A DNA stretch of 6,204 bases from Hyphomicrobiales bacterium (GTDB lineage Bacteria; Pseudomonadota; Alphaproteobacteria; Rhizobiales; Kaistiaceae). Where the stretch lies: assembly GCA_017305815.1 (NCBI GenBank), contig JAFKJZ010000554.1:1-6204 (forward strand), read 5' to 3'. The stretch's first letter is position 1, and the number at the start of each line of letters is the position of its first letter. A program made the position numbers and the translations under genes. Below are positions 1 to 5,058 of the stretch, piece by piece. The notes under the pieces are model-generated. The model was not told the DNA's origin and did no database searches. It saw nothing but the letters and a program-made list of their open reading frames with translations.

Positions 1-447
1 GAGCGCACCGGCCCACGCTTCCCGCTGCTGCTCACCACCGGCCGCATCCTGTCGCAGTACAATGTCGGCGCGCAGACGCGGCGCACGGAGAACGTCGTCT
101 GGCACGAAGAGGACCGGCTGGAGATGCACCCGCACGATGCCGAGCAGCGCGGCGTGCAGGACGGCCAGTGGGTGAAGCTCGCCAGCCGCTCCGGCGAGAC
201 GAGCCTGCGCGCGCTGATCACCGAGCGTGTTGCGCCCGGAGTCGTCTACACGACGTTCCATCATCCGGGCACGCAGGCGAACGTCGTCACGACGGATTTC
301 TCCGACTGGGCCACCAATTGCCCGGAATACAAGGTGACGGCGGTGCAGGTTTCGCCCTCCAACGGCCCGACGGCCTGGCAGGAGAGCTACGAGGACCGCG
401 CCCGCAGCAGCCGTCGAATCCTGCCGGTCGTCGAGGCGGCGGAGTAG
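1..447 (+). CDS. fdsA: NAD-dependent formate dehydrogenase, catalytic alpha subunit (C-terminal part only)
   Basis: This is the last 148 residues of a molybdopterin oxidoreductase, open at the left edge of the window and ending in TAG. The reading frame starts at base 1 and contains TTGRILSQYNVGAQTRRT (about residues 13-30), then a beta-rich stretch with the FHHPGTQANVVT and NCPEYKVTAVQV signatures. These are typical of the C-terminal molybdopterin-dinucleotide-binding domain of FdsA/FdhF-type formate dehydrogenases. Family members are about 900-950 residues long, so the iron-sulfur and active-site regions lie upstream and cannot be assessed. The enzyme oxidises formate to CO2 in the cytoplasm and passes electrons through FdsB/FdsG to NAD+. 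The next gene, fdhD, starts only 4 nt after the stop, and fdsD follows. That matches the fdsGBACD operon order and argues against a membrane-bound FdnG/FdoG-type enzyme. The identification is firm at family level. Confidence 0.93.
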   Translation, partial: ERTGPRFPLLLTTGRILSQYNVGAQTRRTENVVWHEEDRLEMHPHDAEQRGVQDGQWVKLASRSGETSLRALITERVAPGVVYTTFHHPGTQANVVTTDFSDWATNCPEYKVTAVQVSPSNGPTAWQESYEDRARSSRRILPVVEAAE

Positions 448-451
448 GGCC

Positions 452-1270
452 ATGAAATCGCCCGTCCGCCGCGTGCCGAGGATGCTCTGGCGCGCCGATG
501 GCGCGGCGGCGGGCGAGCGCGCGATCCCGGAGGAGGTAGCTGTCGCCCTGACCTATGACGGCAGCACGCAGGCCGTGATGATGGCGACGCCGGCGGATCT
601 CGAGGACTTCGCCGTCGGCTTCAGCCTCTCGGAAGGCATCGTCGCGGATGCGCCCGAGATCGAGCGGCTTGAAATCGTCGAGCAGGAGATCGGCGTCGAG
701 CTGCGCATGTGGCTCGCCGCGTCTCGCGGCCAGGCGCTGGCGCAGCGTCGGCGCTACATGGCCGGGCCGACCGGCTGCGGCCTCTGCGGCATCGACAGCC
801 TCGCCGAGGCGATGCGCCGTGTGCCGCCGGTCGACCAGGCCACGCGCTTCAGCGCGCGGGAGATCCGCGGCGCGCTGGCGGCGCTGGCGCCGCTGCAATT
901 GTTGAACGGCGAGACCCATTCCATGCATGCCGCCGCTTTCGCGCTGCCGGGGAAGGGCGTCGTTGCATTGCGCGAGGATGTCGGTCGCCACAATGCGCTC
1001 GACAAGCTCTGCGGCGCGCTAGCGCGGGACGGCATCGACGGGGCGTCCGGCATGGTGATCCTGACCAGCCGCGTCTCGGTCGAGATGGTGCAGAAGACGG
1101 CCATGATTGGCGCGCCGTTGATTGTCGCCGTGTCGGCGCCGACCGCGCTCGCCGTCCGCACAGCCGAGGCCGCCGGCATCACGCTGGCGGCCATCGCGCG
1201 CGGCGACAGCTTCGAAGTCTTCACCCATCCGCATCGGATTGCCGAGGAAGTTGCAGCCCATGTCGTCTGA
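452..1270 (+). CDS. fdhD: formate dehydrogenase accessory sulfurtransferase FdhD (FdsC)
   Basis: A 272-residue cytoplasmic protein of normal length for FdhD. The GPTGCGLCG segment at residues 105-113 carries the CxxC pair (C109, C112) corresponding to the E. coli FdhD cysteines that relay sulfur. Other family blocks follow: THSMHAA (155-161), REDVGRHNALDK (174-185), SRVSVEMVQK (206-215) and GDSFEVFTHP (251-260) near the C-terminus. FdhD accepts sulfur from a cysteine desulfurase (IscS in E. coli) and delivers it to the bis-MGD cofactor, which is needed for active formate dehydrogenase; this is known from the E. coli protein and inferred here. The ATG has a GGAG Shine-Dalgarno at 441-444 with 7 nt spacing, placed inside the end of fdsA, so translation is probably coupled to fdsA. 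In fds operons the same gene is called fdsC. No damage to the frame or key residues is seen. Confidence 0.96.
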   Translation: MKSPVRRVPRMLWRADGAAAGERAIPEEVAVALTYDGSTQAVMMATPADLEDFAVGFSLSEGIVADAPEIERLEIVEQEIGVELRMWLAASRGQALAQRRRYMAGPTGCGLCGIDSLAEAMRRVPPVDQATRFSAREIRGALAALAPLQLLNGETHSMHAAAFALPGKGVVALREDVGRHNALDKLCGALARDGIDGASGMVILTSRVSVEMVQKTAMIGAPLIVAVSAPTALAVRTAEAAGITLAAIARGDSFEVFTHPHRIAEEVAAHVV

Positions 1271-1493
1271 TACGTCCGAGAAGCTCGTCTACATGGCGAA
1301 CCAGATCGGCAAGTTCTTCGCCAGCCAGGGCGGGGAGAAGGCCCCTGCGGCGATCGCCGAGCATCTGCGCAAGTTCTGGGACCCCCGGATGCGGGCCGGC
1401 ATTCTCGCCCATCTCGACGCCGGCGGCGCCGGGCTCGACCCGCTCGTCCGCCAGGCGGTGGAGAGATTGCGCGAGATGGCGGCGGCGCGATAG
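1260..1493 (+). CDS. fdsD: formate dehydrogenase delta subunit
   Basis: A 77-residue acidic/basic helical protein with no membrane segment. The N-terminal KLVYMANQIGKFFASQG block (residues 8-24) and the IAEHLRKFWDPRMR block (about 32-45) are the hallmark of the FdsD family of NAD-dependent formate dehydrogenase delta subunits. The delta subunit binds the cytoplasmic FdsABG complex and is important for its maturation or activity; its exact role is less settled than that of the catalytic subunits. I chose ATG 1260 because it yields the usual N-terminus and is preceded by AGGAAG at 1245-1250 (9 nt spacing). The frame is open back to 1122, but that extension lies inside fdhD and has no family similarity. 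The gene overlaps the end of fdhD by 11 nt, consistent with coupled translation, and closes the fds operon. Confidence 0.93.
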   Translation: MSSDTSEKLVYMANQIGKFFASQGGEKAPAAIAEHLRKFWDPRMRAGILAHLDAGGAGLDPLVRQAVERLREMAAAR

Positions 1494-1500
1494 GCGCGTT

Positions 1501-1522
1501 CGGGCGGCCGGGAGACCGCCCG
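1501..1522 (+). terminator. possible terminator hairpin after the fds operon
   Basis: CGGGCGG at 1501-1507 pairs with CCGCCCG at 1516-1522 around an 8-nt loop, giving a 7-bp all-GC stem that starts 7 nt after the fdsD stop. The sequence after it (GCGATATTTATG) is AT-rich but has no real T-tract. It may therefore be a weak or Rho-assisted terminator, or only an RNA 3'-end stabilising hairpin. The position is right for ending the formate dehydrogenase transcript. Confidence 0.45.
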
Positions 1523-1646
1523 GCGATATTTATGCGGCTGCGGATCCGGGTTCGATCGTTCGAGTTATCCCCACGCCAAACCCGCGGGAACGCTACGTTT
1601 TGACGCCCCTTGCCCTATATGGGCGGAAAACATGCGTTTTAGGTCT

Positions 1647-1675
1647 TTGCAAGCCGATACGGGCTTTGCTATAGC
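1647..1675 (+). promoter_or_regulatory. predicted sigma70-type promoter of tRNA-Asn
   Basis: A TTGCAA -35-like box (1647-1652) is followed after exactly 17 nt by TATAGC (1670-1675). A TG dinucleotide at 1667-1668 forms an extended -10. Transcription would begin near 1682, about 20 nt before the mature tRNA 5' end, which is a normal leader length for RNase P processing. It was found by eye only, but spacing, element quality and location agree. Confidence 0.6.
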
Positions 1676-1701
1676 CTCGCTCACAGCAGCGGCGACGCTG
1701 T

Positions 1702-1777
1702 TCCGCGATAGCTCAGTTGGTAGAGCAGGTGACTGTTAATCACCGGGTCGTTGGTTCGAGTCCAACTCGCGGAGCCA
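1702..1777 (+). tRNA. tRNA-Asn (anticodon GUU), CCA encoded
   Basis: A full cloverleaf can be drawn. The 7-bp acceptor TCCGCGA (1702-1708) pairs with TCGCGGA (1767-1773). The D arm contains GCTCAGTTGGTAGAGC. The anticodon stem GGTGA/TCACC (1728-1732/1740-1744) encloses loop CTGTTAA with anticodon GTT at 1735-1737. The variable loop is GGGTC, and the T stem GTTGG/CCAAC (1750-1754/1762-1766) encloses loop TTCGAGT. The discriminator is G1774 and CCA is encoded at 1775-1777. GUU reads both asparagine codons AAC and AAU. No intron, mismatch or truncation is present. It stands alone, with its own promoter upstream and a strong terminator 6 nt downstream, so it is a single-gene transcription unit. 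Confidence 0.98.
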
Positions 1778-1783
1778 GTTTTG

Positions 1784-1827
1784 ATCAAGGGGTCGGATGG
1801 ATAGCCATCCGGCCCCTTGATTGTTTT
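1784..1827 (+). terminator. strong intrinsic terminator after tRNA-Asn
   Basis: Bases 1784-1800 pair with 1805-1821 around an ATAG tetraloop, giving a 17-bp stem with one G-T wobble (1793/1812). It is followed directly by TGTTTT (1822-1827). This is a textbook Rho-independent terminator placed 6 nt after the tRNA CCA. On the opposite strand the hairpin would be followed by an A-run instead of a T-run, so it acts for + strand transcription only. Confidence 0.9.
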
Positions 1828-1887
1828 CCGCCTCGCGCTTGGCGCTCGGCGTCTCTCCCGGTTCACTGCGGACGGCAGGACGGGGTG

Positions 1888-1917
1888 TTGCAATCGGGCC
1901 GGCCTCTTCCACATAAA
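1888..1917 (+). promoter_or_regulatory. weak candidate promoter for the small membrane protein gene
   Basis: TTGCAA (1888-1893) is followed after 18 nt by CATAAA (1912-1917). Transcription would start near 1924, leaving an untranslated leader of roughly 70 nt before the chosen start at 1993. The gene needs its own promoter because a strong terminator lies upstream of it. The -10 match is poor, so this is a tentative call. Confidence 0.3.
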
Positions 1918-1992
1918 AGGACAGCCTCGAGCCTCCCGCGACGCGGGTTGATGGCGAGCTTTGAACAATCCTCCCAGGAGTGCCCGACCCGC

Positions 1993-2250
1993 ATGGCATC
2001 CATTCGTTTCGGCAAGAAGGCGATCTCCCTCCCGCGCAGCCGCACGGCGCGCGTCGCCATCGGCGGCGGCTTCCTGCTGGGCGGCGTGCTCGGATTCCTG
2101 CCGGTGCTCGGCTTCTGGATGGTGCCGGTCGGGCTGGTGGTGCTATCGCACGATTTTCCGCGCGTGCGGCGCCTGCGCCGGCAATCCGAAGTCGCGATCC
2201 TCCGCCGCTGGGCCCACTTTCGCAACAAGGGCACCGCCGCCGCCAAATGA
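1993..2250 (+). CDS. small membrane protein of unknown function (PGPGW-like?)
   Basis: An 85-residue protein I cannot name with certainty. A basic N-terminus (RFGKKAISLPRSRTAR) leads into one long hydrophobic stretch at about residues 21-52, long enough for a helical hairpin or one long helix, broken at FLPVLGFWMVPVG. A strongly basic tail follows (RVRRLRR, then RRWAHFRNKG). The Pro/Gly-rich turn between hydrophobic halves, followed by LVVLS and a basic tail, recalls the short PGPGW-type putative transmembrane proteins and similar uncharacterised proteins of Rhizobiales. That is an impression, not a search result. It is probably an inner-membrane protein with cytoplasmic basic ends. I chose ATG 1993 because the basic N-terminus starts there and AGGAG lies at 1976-1980, although the 12-nt spacing is long. 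An in-frame ATG at 1951 would add 14 residues but has no clear Shine-Dalgarno. The gene is monocistronic by position. Confidence 0.72.
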   Translation: MASIRFGKKAISLPRSRTARVAIGGGFLLGGVLGFLPVLGFWMVPVGLVVLSHDFPRVRRLRRQSEVAILRRWAHFRNKGTAAAK

Positions 2251-2258
2251 GCGGCGAC

Positions 2259-2287
2259 TTGCGCCGGAGCGGCAATCCATCTAGCGT
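2259..2287 (+). promoter_or_regulatory. candidate promoter of the cobalamin operon
   Basis: TTGCGC (2259-2264) and TAGCGT (2282-2287) are separated by 17 nt. A start near 2294 would fall just before the first paired bases of the riboswitch (about 2299), which is the expected arrangement. The -10 element is weak, so this rests mainly on spacing and location. Confidence 0.35.
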
Positions 2288-2295
2288 CATTTTGC

Positions 2296-2485
2296 GTCGG
2301 TTCCCCCGATGGACCCAAGGTTCAGGGGGATGAAATGGGAATTCGGTACGGAAGGACCCCTTGCGGGATTCCAATGCCGAAGCTGCCCCCGCAACTGTAA
2401 GCGGCGAGCGACCTCGCGATGGCCACTGGGAAACCGGGAAGGCGTCGAGGAAGCTGCGACCCGCGAGCCAGGAGACCAGCCAGCG
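2296..2485 (+). ncRNA. cobalamin riboswitch (B12 aptamer)
   Basis: The conserved core of the adenosylcobalamin aptamer is present in order. GGTT (2299-2302) can pair with GACC (2474-2477) as P1. A CCCCC/GGGGG stem (2303-2307/2325-2329) is followed by GATGAAATGGGAATTCGG. TTCGG (2342-2346) pairs with CCGAA (2377-2381). Next come the near-invariant GCCCCCGCAACTGTAAGCGG (about 2385-2404), then GCCACTGGGAAACCGGGAAGGC (about 2422-2443), and finally the B12 box GAGCCAGGAGACCAGCC (2465-2481). The aptamer binds a cobalamin and in bacteria usually represses B12 synthesis or cobalt/B12 uptake genes when the vitamin is plentiful. Here it directly precedes cbtB-cbtA-cobU-cobW-cobN, a classic regulon for it. 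The ends are approximate by a few bases; the identity is secure. Confidence 0.95.
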
Positions 2486-2528
2486 CCTCATACCAGTCAG
2501 CCGTCGGTGGGACGGCCAAGGAGACGCT
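2482..2528 (+). promoter_or_regulatory. riboswitch expression platform and cbtB ribosome-binding site
   Basis: Right after the B12 box, bases 2482-2489 (AGCGCCTC) can pair with 2521-2528 (GAGACGCT) with one C-A mismatch. This covers most of the AAGGAG Shine-Dalgarno (2518-2523), which sits 5 nt before the cbtB ATG. Inside this arm a perfect 6-bp hairpin forms (2500-2505/2511-2516, loop GGTGG). No T-tract follows, so control by hiding the ribosome-binding site is more likely than transcription termination. The pairing is drawn by eye and its link to ligand binding is inferred. Confidence 0.5.
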
Positions 2529-2729
2529 ATGTCCAATCTTTCCAAGGCCGCAACGCGGTCCACGTCGATTTCCGGTGTAGAGGCGCAGGCGGGTTCGCGC
2601 ATCGTCCCGGCCCTGTTCGCAGTCGCCTTCGGTCTGTTCCTGTTCATCGGCACCGGCTTCGCCGCGCCGAGCCTGATCCACAACGCGACTCACGACACCC
2701 GGCATTCCCTCGGTCTGCCCTGCCACTGA
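2529..2729 (+). CDS. cbtB: predicted cobalt transporter subunit CbtB
   Basis: A 66-residue protein with a polar N-terminus of about 23 residues, one transmembrane helix at about residues 25-47 (IVPALFAVAFGLFLFIGTGFA), and a short tail rich in metal ligands: H51, H55-D56, R58-H59 and the terminal P64-C65-H66. One transmembrane helix plus an HxxxHDxRHxxGLPCH-like end is the CbtB family pattern, and the length is typical. CbtB works with CbtA, encoded 16 nt downstream. The pair was proposed as a cobalt uptake system because it recurrently sits under B12 riboswitches; the biochemical mechanism is poorly characterised. ATG 2529 is preceded by AAGGAG at 2518-2523, and upstream in-frame codons lie inside the riboswitch. 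Expression should fall when cobalamin is abundant. The C-terminal ligands probably bind Co2+; this is inference. Confidence 0.93.
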   Translation: MSNLSKAATRSTSISGVEAQAGSRIVPALFAVAFGLFLFIGTGFAAPSLIHNATHDTRHSLGLPCH

Positions 2730-2745
2730 CGCCATAGGGATCAAC

Positions 2746-3489
2746 ATGTTCAAGACGATCATCCTCAGCGCCTTCGGCGCGGGGCTTGCCGTGGGCATTG
2801 CGCTGTCCGTCGTTCAGGCGGTCACCACCGAGCCTCTGATCCTCCACGCCGAAACCTTCGAGAACGCCGAGCCGGCGCCGGCCGCCGCCGCCGCGCCGCA
2901 CGAGCACTCGACGACCGAGGCCCATGCGCATGAGGCGGCCGCTCCCGAAGCCGCTCCGGCGCATCAGCATGACGAGGACGCGTGGTCGCCGGCGGACGGC
3001 TTCGAGCGCTCGGCCTACACGCTGCTCGCCAACCTGCTGATGGGGGTCGGCGTTTCGGCCGTTCTGCTCGGCCTGATGTCGATCCGCGGCGGCAAGATCG
3101 ACGCGCGCACCGGCGTGCTCTGGGGCGTGGCCGGCTTCTTCGCCGCATCGCTGCTGCCGTCGCTCGGCCTGTCGCCGGAGCTTCCCGGCACGGCAGCCGC
3201 CGAGGTCACCTCGCGGCAGGTCTGGTGGCTCTCGACCGTCGCTGCCTCGGCGATCGGCCTTGCGCTGATCGTTTTCAGCGGTTCGTGGCTGCTGAAGGCT
3301 GCCGGCCTTGTCATCGGCGTGCTGCCGCATGTGATCGGCGCACCCGTGCCGCCGACGCTCGAAGCCTCCTATCCGGCTGGCCTCGGCGGCGAGTTCGTCG
3401 CGGCCTCGCTGGTGGTCAGCGCGCTGCTATGGGCGCTGTCGGGCCTCTTCTCAGGCTGGCTCTATCAGCGCCTGTCCCGGACGGCCTGA
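2746..3489 (+). CDS. cbtA: predicted cobalt transporter subunit CbtA
   Basis: A 247-residue integral membrane protein. I count about six hydrophobic segments: residues 4-26, 90-112, 122-142, 159-178, 181-198 and 216-239. Between the first two lies a long polar loop (about 27-89), Ala/Pro/Glu-rich, with histidines at 34, 52, 54, 60, 62, 73 and 75 and many acidic residues, a plausible metal-collecting loop. The N-terminus (MFKTIILSAFGAGLAVGIALSVVQ) and the GVLPHVIGAPVPP segment (192-203) are CbtA-like. The partner CbtB is immediately upstream, and the riboswitch places both in cobalamin-related cobalt supply. ATG 2746 has an AGGGAT Shine-Dalgarno-like element at about 2736-2741. Cobalt as the substrate is a comparative-genomics prediction; nickel cannot be excluded from sequence. 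Loop orientation (probably periplasmic) is also inferred. Confidence 0.93.
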   Translation: MFKTIILSAFGAGLAVGIALSVVQAVTTEPLILHAETFENAEPAPAAAAAPHEHSTTEAHAHEAAAPEAAPAHQHDEDAWSPADGFERSAYTLLANLLMGVGVSAVLLGLMSIRGGKIDARTGVLWGVAGFFAASLLPSLGLSPELPGTAAAEVTSRQVWWLSTVAASAIGLALIVFSGSWLLKAAGLVIGVLPHVIGAPVPPTLEASYPAGLGGEFVAASLVVSALLWALSGLFSGWLYQRLSRTA

Positions 3490-3493
3490 GATC

Positions 3494-4042
3494 GTGGCAC
3501 CTTCCGCGCCGCGCACGGCGCTCGTCCTCGGCGGCGCCCGCTCCGGCAAGAGCCGCTTCGCCGAGGAACTGGTGGCCCGCACCGGGTTGCCGGCCACCTA
3601 CCTCGCCACCGCCGAGATCCGCGATGCTGAAATGCAGGCGCGGATTTCGGCGCATCGCGACCGGCGAGGCCTCGACTGGACGACGGTGGAAGAGCCGCTC
3701 GACCTGACAGCCCGGCTGGCTGATCTCGCCGATCCCGGCCGCGTCATCCTCGTCGATTGCCTGACGCTCTGGCTCTCCAACCTGATGGAAGCGGAACGTG
3801 ACGTCGTCAGTGAGGGCGACGCGCTGGCGGCCGCGCTCGCCGAAGCGAGGGGACCGGTCGTGTTGGTCTCCAACGAGGTCGGTTCCGGCATCGTGCCGAT
3901 GAACGCGCTCGCTCGCCGCTTCGCCGACGAGCAGGGCCGCCTCAATCAGAAGATCGCCGCCGCCGTGCAGACCGTCTTTCTTGTGGCCGCTGGCCTCCCG
4001 GTGCGCCTGAAACCCAATCCGAACCCGGAGTTCGTCCTTTGA
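3494..4042 (+). CDS. cobU: adenosylcobinamide kinase / adenosylcobinamide-phosphate guanylyltransferase
   Basis: A 182-residue cytoplasmic enzyme, a normal length for the CobU/CobP family. The P-loop GGARSGKS is at residues 13-20. The RISAHRDRRGLDW block (50-62) includes H54, which aligns with the histidine that is guanylylated in Salmonella CobU. A Walker B-like VDCLTLWLSNL (87-97) and VSNEVGSGIVPMNALARRFADEQGRLNQ (125-152) complete the family pattern. It phosphorylates adenosylcobinamide and then forms AdoCbi-GDP during nucleotide-loop assembly of B12. The name cobP is used in alphaproteobacteria, where cobU can mean a different enzyme. The start is GTG 3494, 4 nt after cbtA, with only a weak GAG before it; no in-frame ATG precedes the P-loop, so translational coupling to cbtA is likely. 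The final PNPNPEFVL looks like a short tail beyond the family core and overlaps the Shine-Dalgarno and start of cobW. Confidence 0.95.
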   Translation: MAPSAPRTALVLGGARSGKSRFAEELVARTGLPATYLATAEIRDAEMQARISAHRDRRGLDWTTVEEPLDLTARLADLADPGRVILVDCLTLWLSNLMEAERDVVSEGDALAAALAEARGPVVLVSNEVGSGIVPMNALARRFADEQGRLNQKIAAAVQTVFLVAAGLPVRLKPNPNPEFVL

Positions 4043-5055
4043 CCGCCCGTATTCCCGCCACCATCGTCACCGGCTTCCTGGGAGCCGGCAAGACCACGCT
4101 GATCCGCAACCTGATCGCCGGCGCCGAAGGCCGCCGCATCGCGCTGATCGTCAACGAATTCGGCGACATGGGCTTTGACGGCTCGCTGCTGTCGGATTGC
4201 GACGACGACGACTGCAAGCCGGATACGGTGATCGAGCTCACCAATGGCTGCATCTGCTGCACCGTCGCCGACGATTTCCTGCCGACGATCGAGCAACTGC
4301 TCGCCCGCGAGCCGGCGCCCGATCACATCGTCATCGAGACATCCGGGCTGGCATTGCCGCAGCCGCTCGTGCGCGCCTTCACCTGGCCGACCGTCCGCCA
4401 TCGCGTCACCATCGACGGCGTCATCACCGTCGTCGATGCCGAGGCCGTCGCGGCCGGCCGCTTCGCCCATGACGAGGAGGCCGTGGCCGCCCAGCGCGCC
4501 GCCGACGAATCCCTCGATCACGAGGATCCGATCGAGGAACTCTTTGAAGACCAGCTCTCCTGCGCCGATCTGATCGTCTTTTCCAAGACCGATCTGGTCG
4601 ACGCCAAACAGATCGAGGAAGTGGCCGAGATCGTCGCCCGCGATGCCCGCAAGGAAGCGCGCGTCGTTCATGCCAATGCATCGGGCCTGCCGGCATCGGT
4701 GCTGCTCGGCGTGGGGGCGGCGGCGGAAGACGACGCCTTCGAGCGCAAGAGCCATCACGACCTTGAAGGGGAGGAGCACGATCACGACGATTTCGACACC
4801 TTCATCGTCGATGTCGCCGAACTGCCGTCGATCGAGGCGCTGGGCAGTCGCGTCCGCGCTGCCATGGCGGAAAAGGGCGTGCTGCGCATCAAGGGCCGGG
4901 CGTCGGTCGCCGGCAAGGCGGCGCCCGCCGTCGTGCAGGCCGTCGGCCCCCGCGTCGACACCTATTTCGCGCCGGGCGGCAATGCCGGCCGTCTCGTGGT
5001 GATCGGCGAGCGCGGCCTCGACGCGGCTGCCATCTCGGCCCATTTCAAGGCCTGA
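4039..5055 (+). CDS. cobW: cobalamin biosynthesis GTPase/metallochaperone CobW
   Basis: A 338-residue G3E-family P-loop GTPase. Walker A GFLGAGKTT is at residues 12-20, the NEFGDMGFDG switch region at 39-48, and the signature GCICCTV at 70-76 supplies the CxCC metal site (C71, C73, C74). ETSGLALP (100-107) and the guanine-recognition SKTD (182-185) follow. An acidic, histidine-containing linker at about 239-254 (H239, H240, H247, H249) leads into the CobW C-terminal domain. CobW binds Co2+ with GTP and is thought to deliver it to the aerobic cobaltochelatase; its neighbour here is cobN. The start is TTG 4039: its first bases overlap the cobU stop (TTGA), GGAG at 4027-4030 is spaced 8 nt, and the first in-frame ATG is codon 44, after the P-loop. 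An upstream non-ATG start within cobU is not seen nearby. Confidence 0.96.
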   Translation: MTARIPATIVTGFLGAGKTTLIRNLIAGAEGRRIALIVNEFGDMGFDGSLLSDCDDDDCKPDTVIELTNGCICCTVADDFLPTIEQLLAREPAPDHIVIETSGLALPQPLVRAFTWPTVRHRVTIDGVITVVDAEAVAAGRFAHDEEAVAAQRAADESLDHEDPIEELFEDQLSCADLIVFSKTDLVDAKQIEEVAEIVARDARKEARVVHANASGLPASVLLGVGAAAEDDAFERKSHHDLEGEEHDHDDFDTFIVDVAELPSIEALGSRVRAAMAEKGVLRIKGRASVAGKAAPAVVQAVGPRVDTYFAPGGNAGRLVVIGERGLDAAAISAHFKA

Positions 5056-5058
5056 GCC

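Noticed and set aside
1566..1574. TTATCCCCA, one mismatch from a DnaA box
   Set aside because: A single imperfect box, with no cluster, AT-rich unwinding region or replication gene nearby, so it gives no support for an origin.
1600..1624. TTGACG followed by GCCCTATATGGGC as a possible promoter or operator
   Set aside because: No -10 element lies at acceptable spacing from TTGACG, and the stem is only 4 bp. The nearer TTGCAA-N17-TATAGC explains tRNA transcription better.
709..1674. 321-residue + strand frame overlapping fdhD and fdsD
   Set aside because: It is out of frame with both recognised genes, Arg/Ala-rich and without family motifs; a shadow of GC-rich codons.
1935..1947. CCCGCG-A-CGCGGG inverted repeat before the small membrane protein gene
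   Set aside because: Short GC palindromes are expected often in this base composition, there is only one copy, and no regulator gene is adjacent. It may be an operator or a leader hairpin but cannot be supported.
1951..1992. Alternative upstream start (ATG 1951) for the small membrane protein
   Set aside because: It has no convincing Shine-Dalgarno and would add a polar segment ahead of the basic N-terminus. Kept only as an alternative.
1702..2250. Genomic island or mobile element inserted at the tRNA
   Set aside because: No integrase, transposase, direct repeat of the tRNA 3' end or composition shift is present in the window.
1736..2683. 315-residue open frame on the - strand
   Set aside because: It runs through the tRNA, its terminator and the riboswitch on the opposite strand and has an Arg/Pro-rich, motif-free translation, so it is a chance frame.
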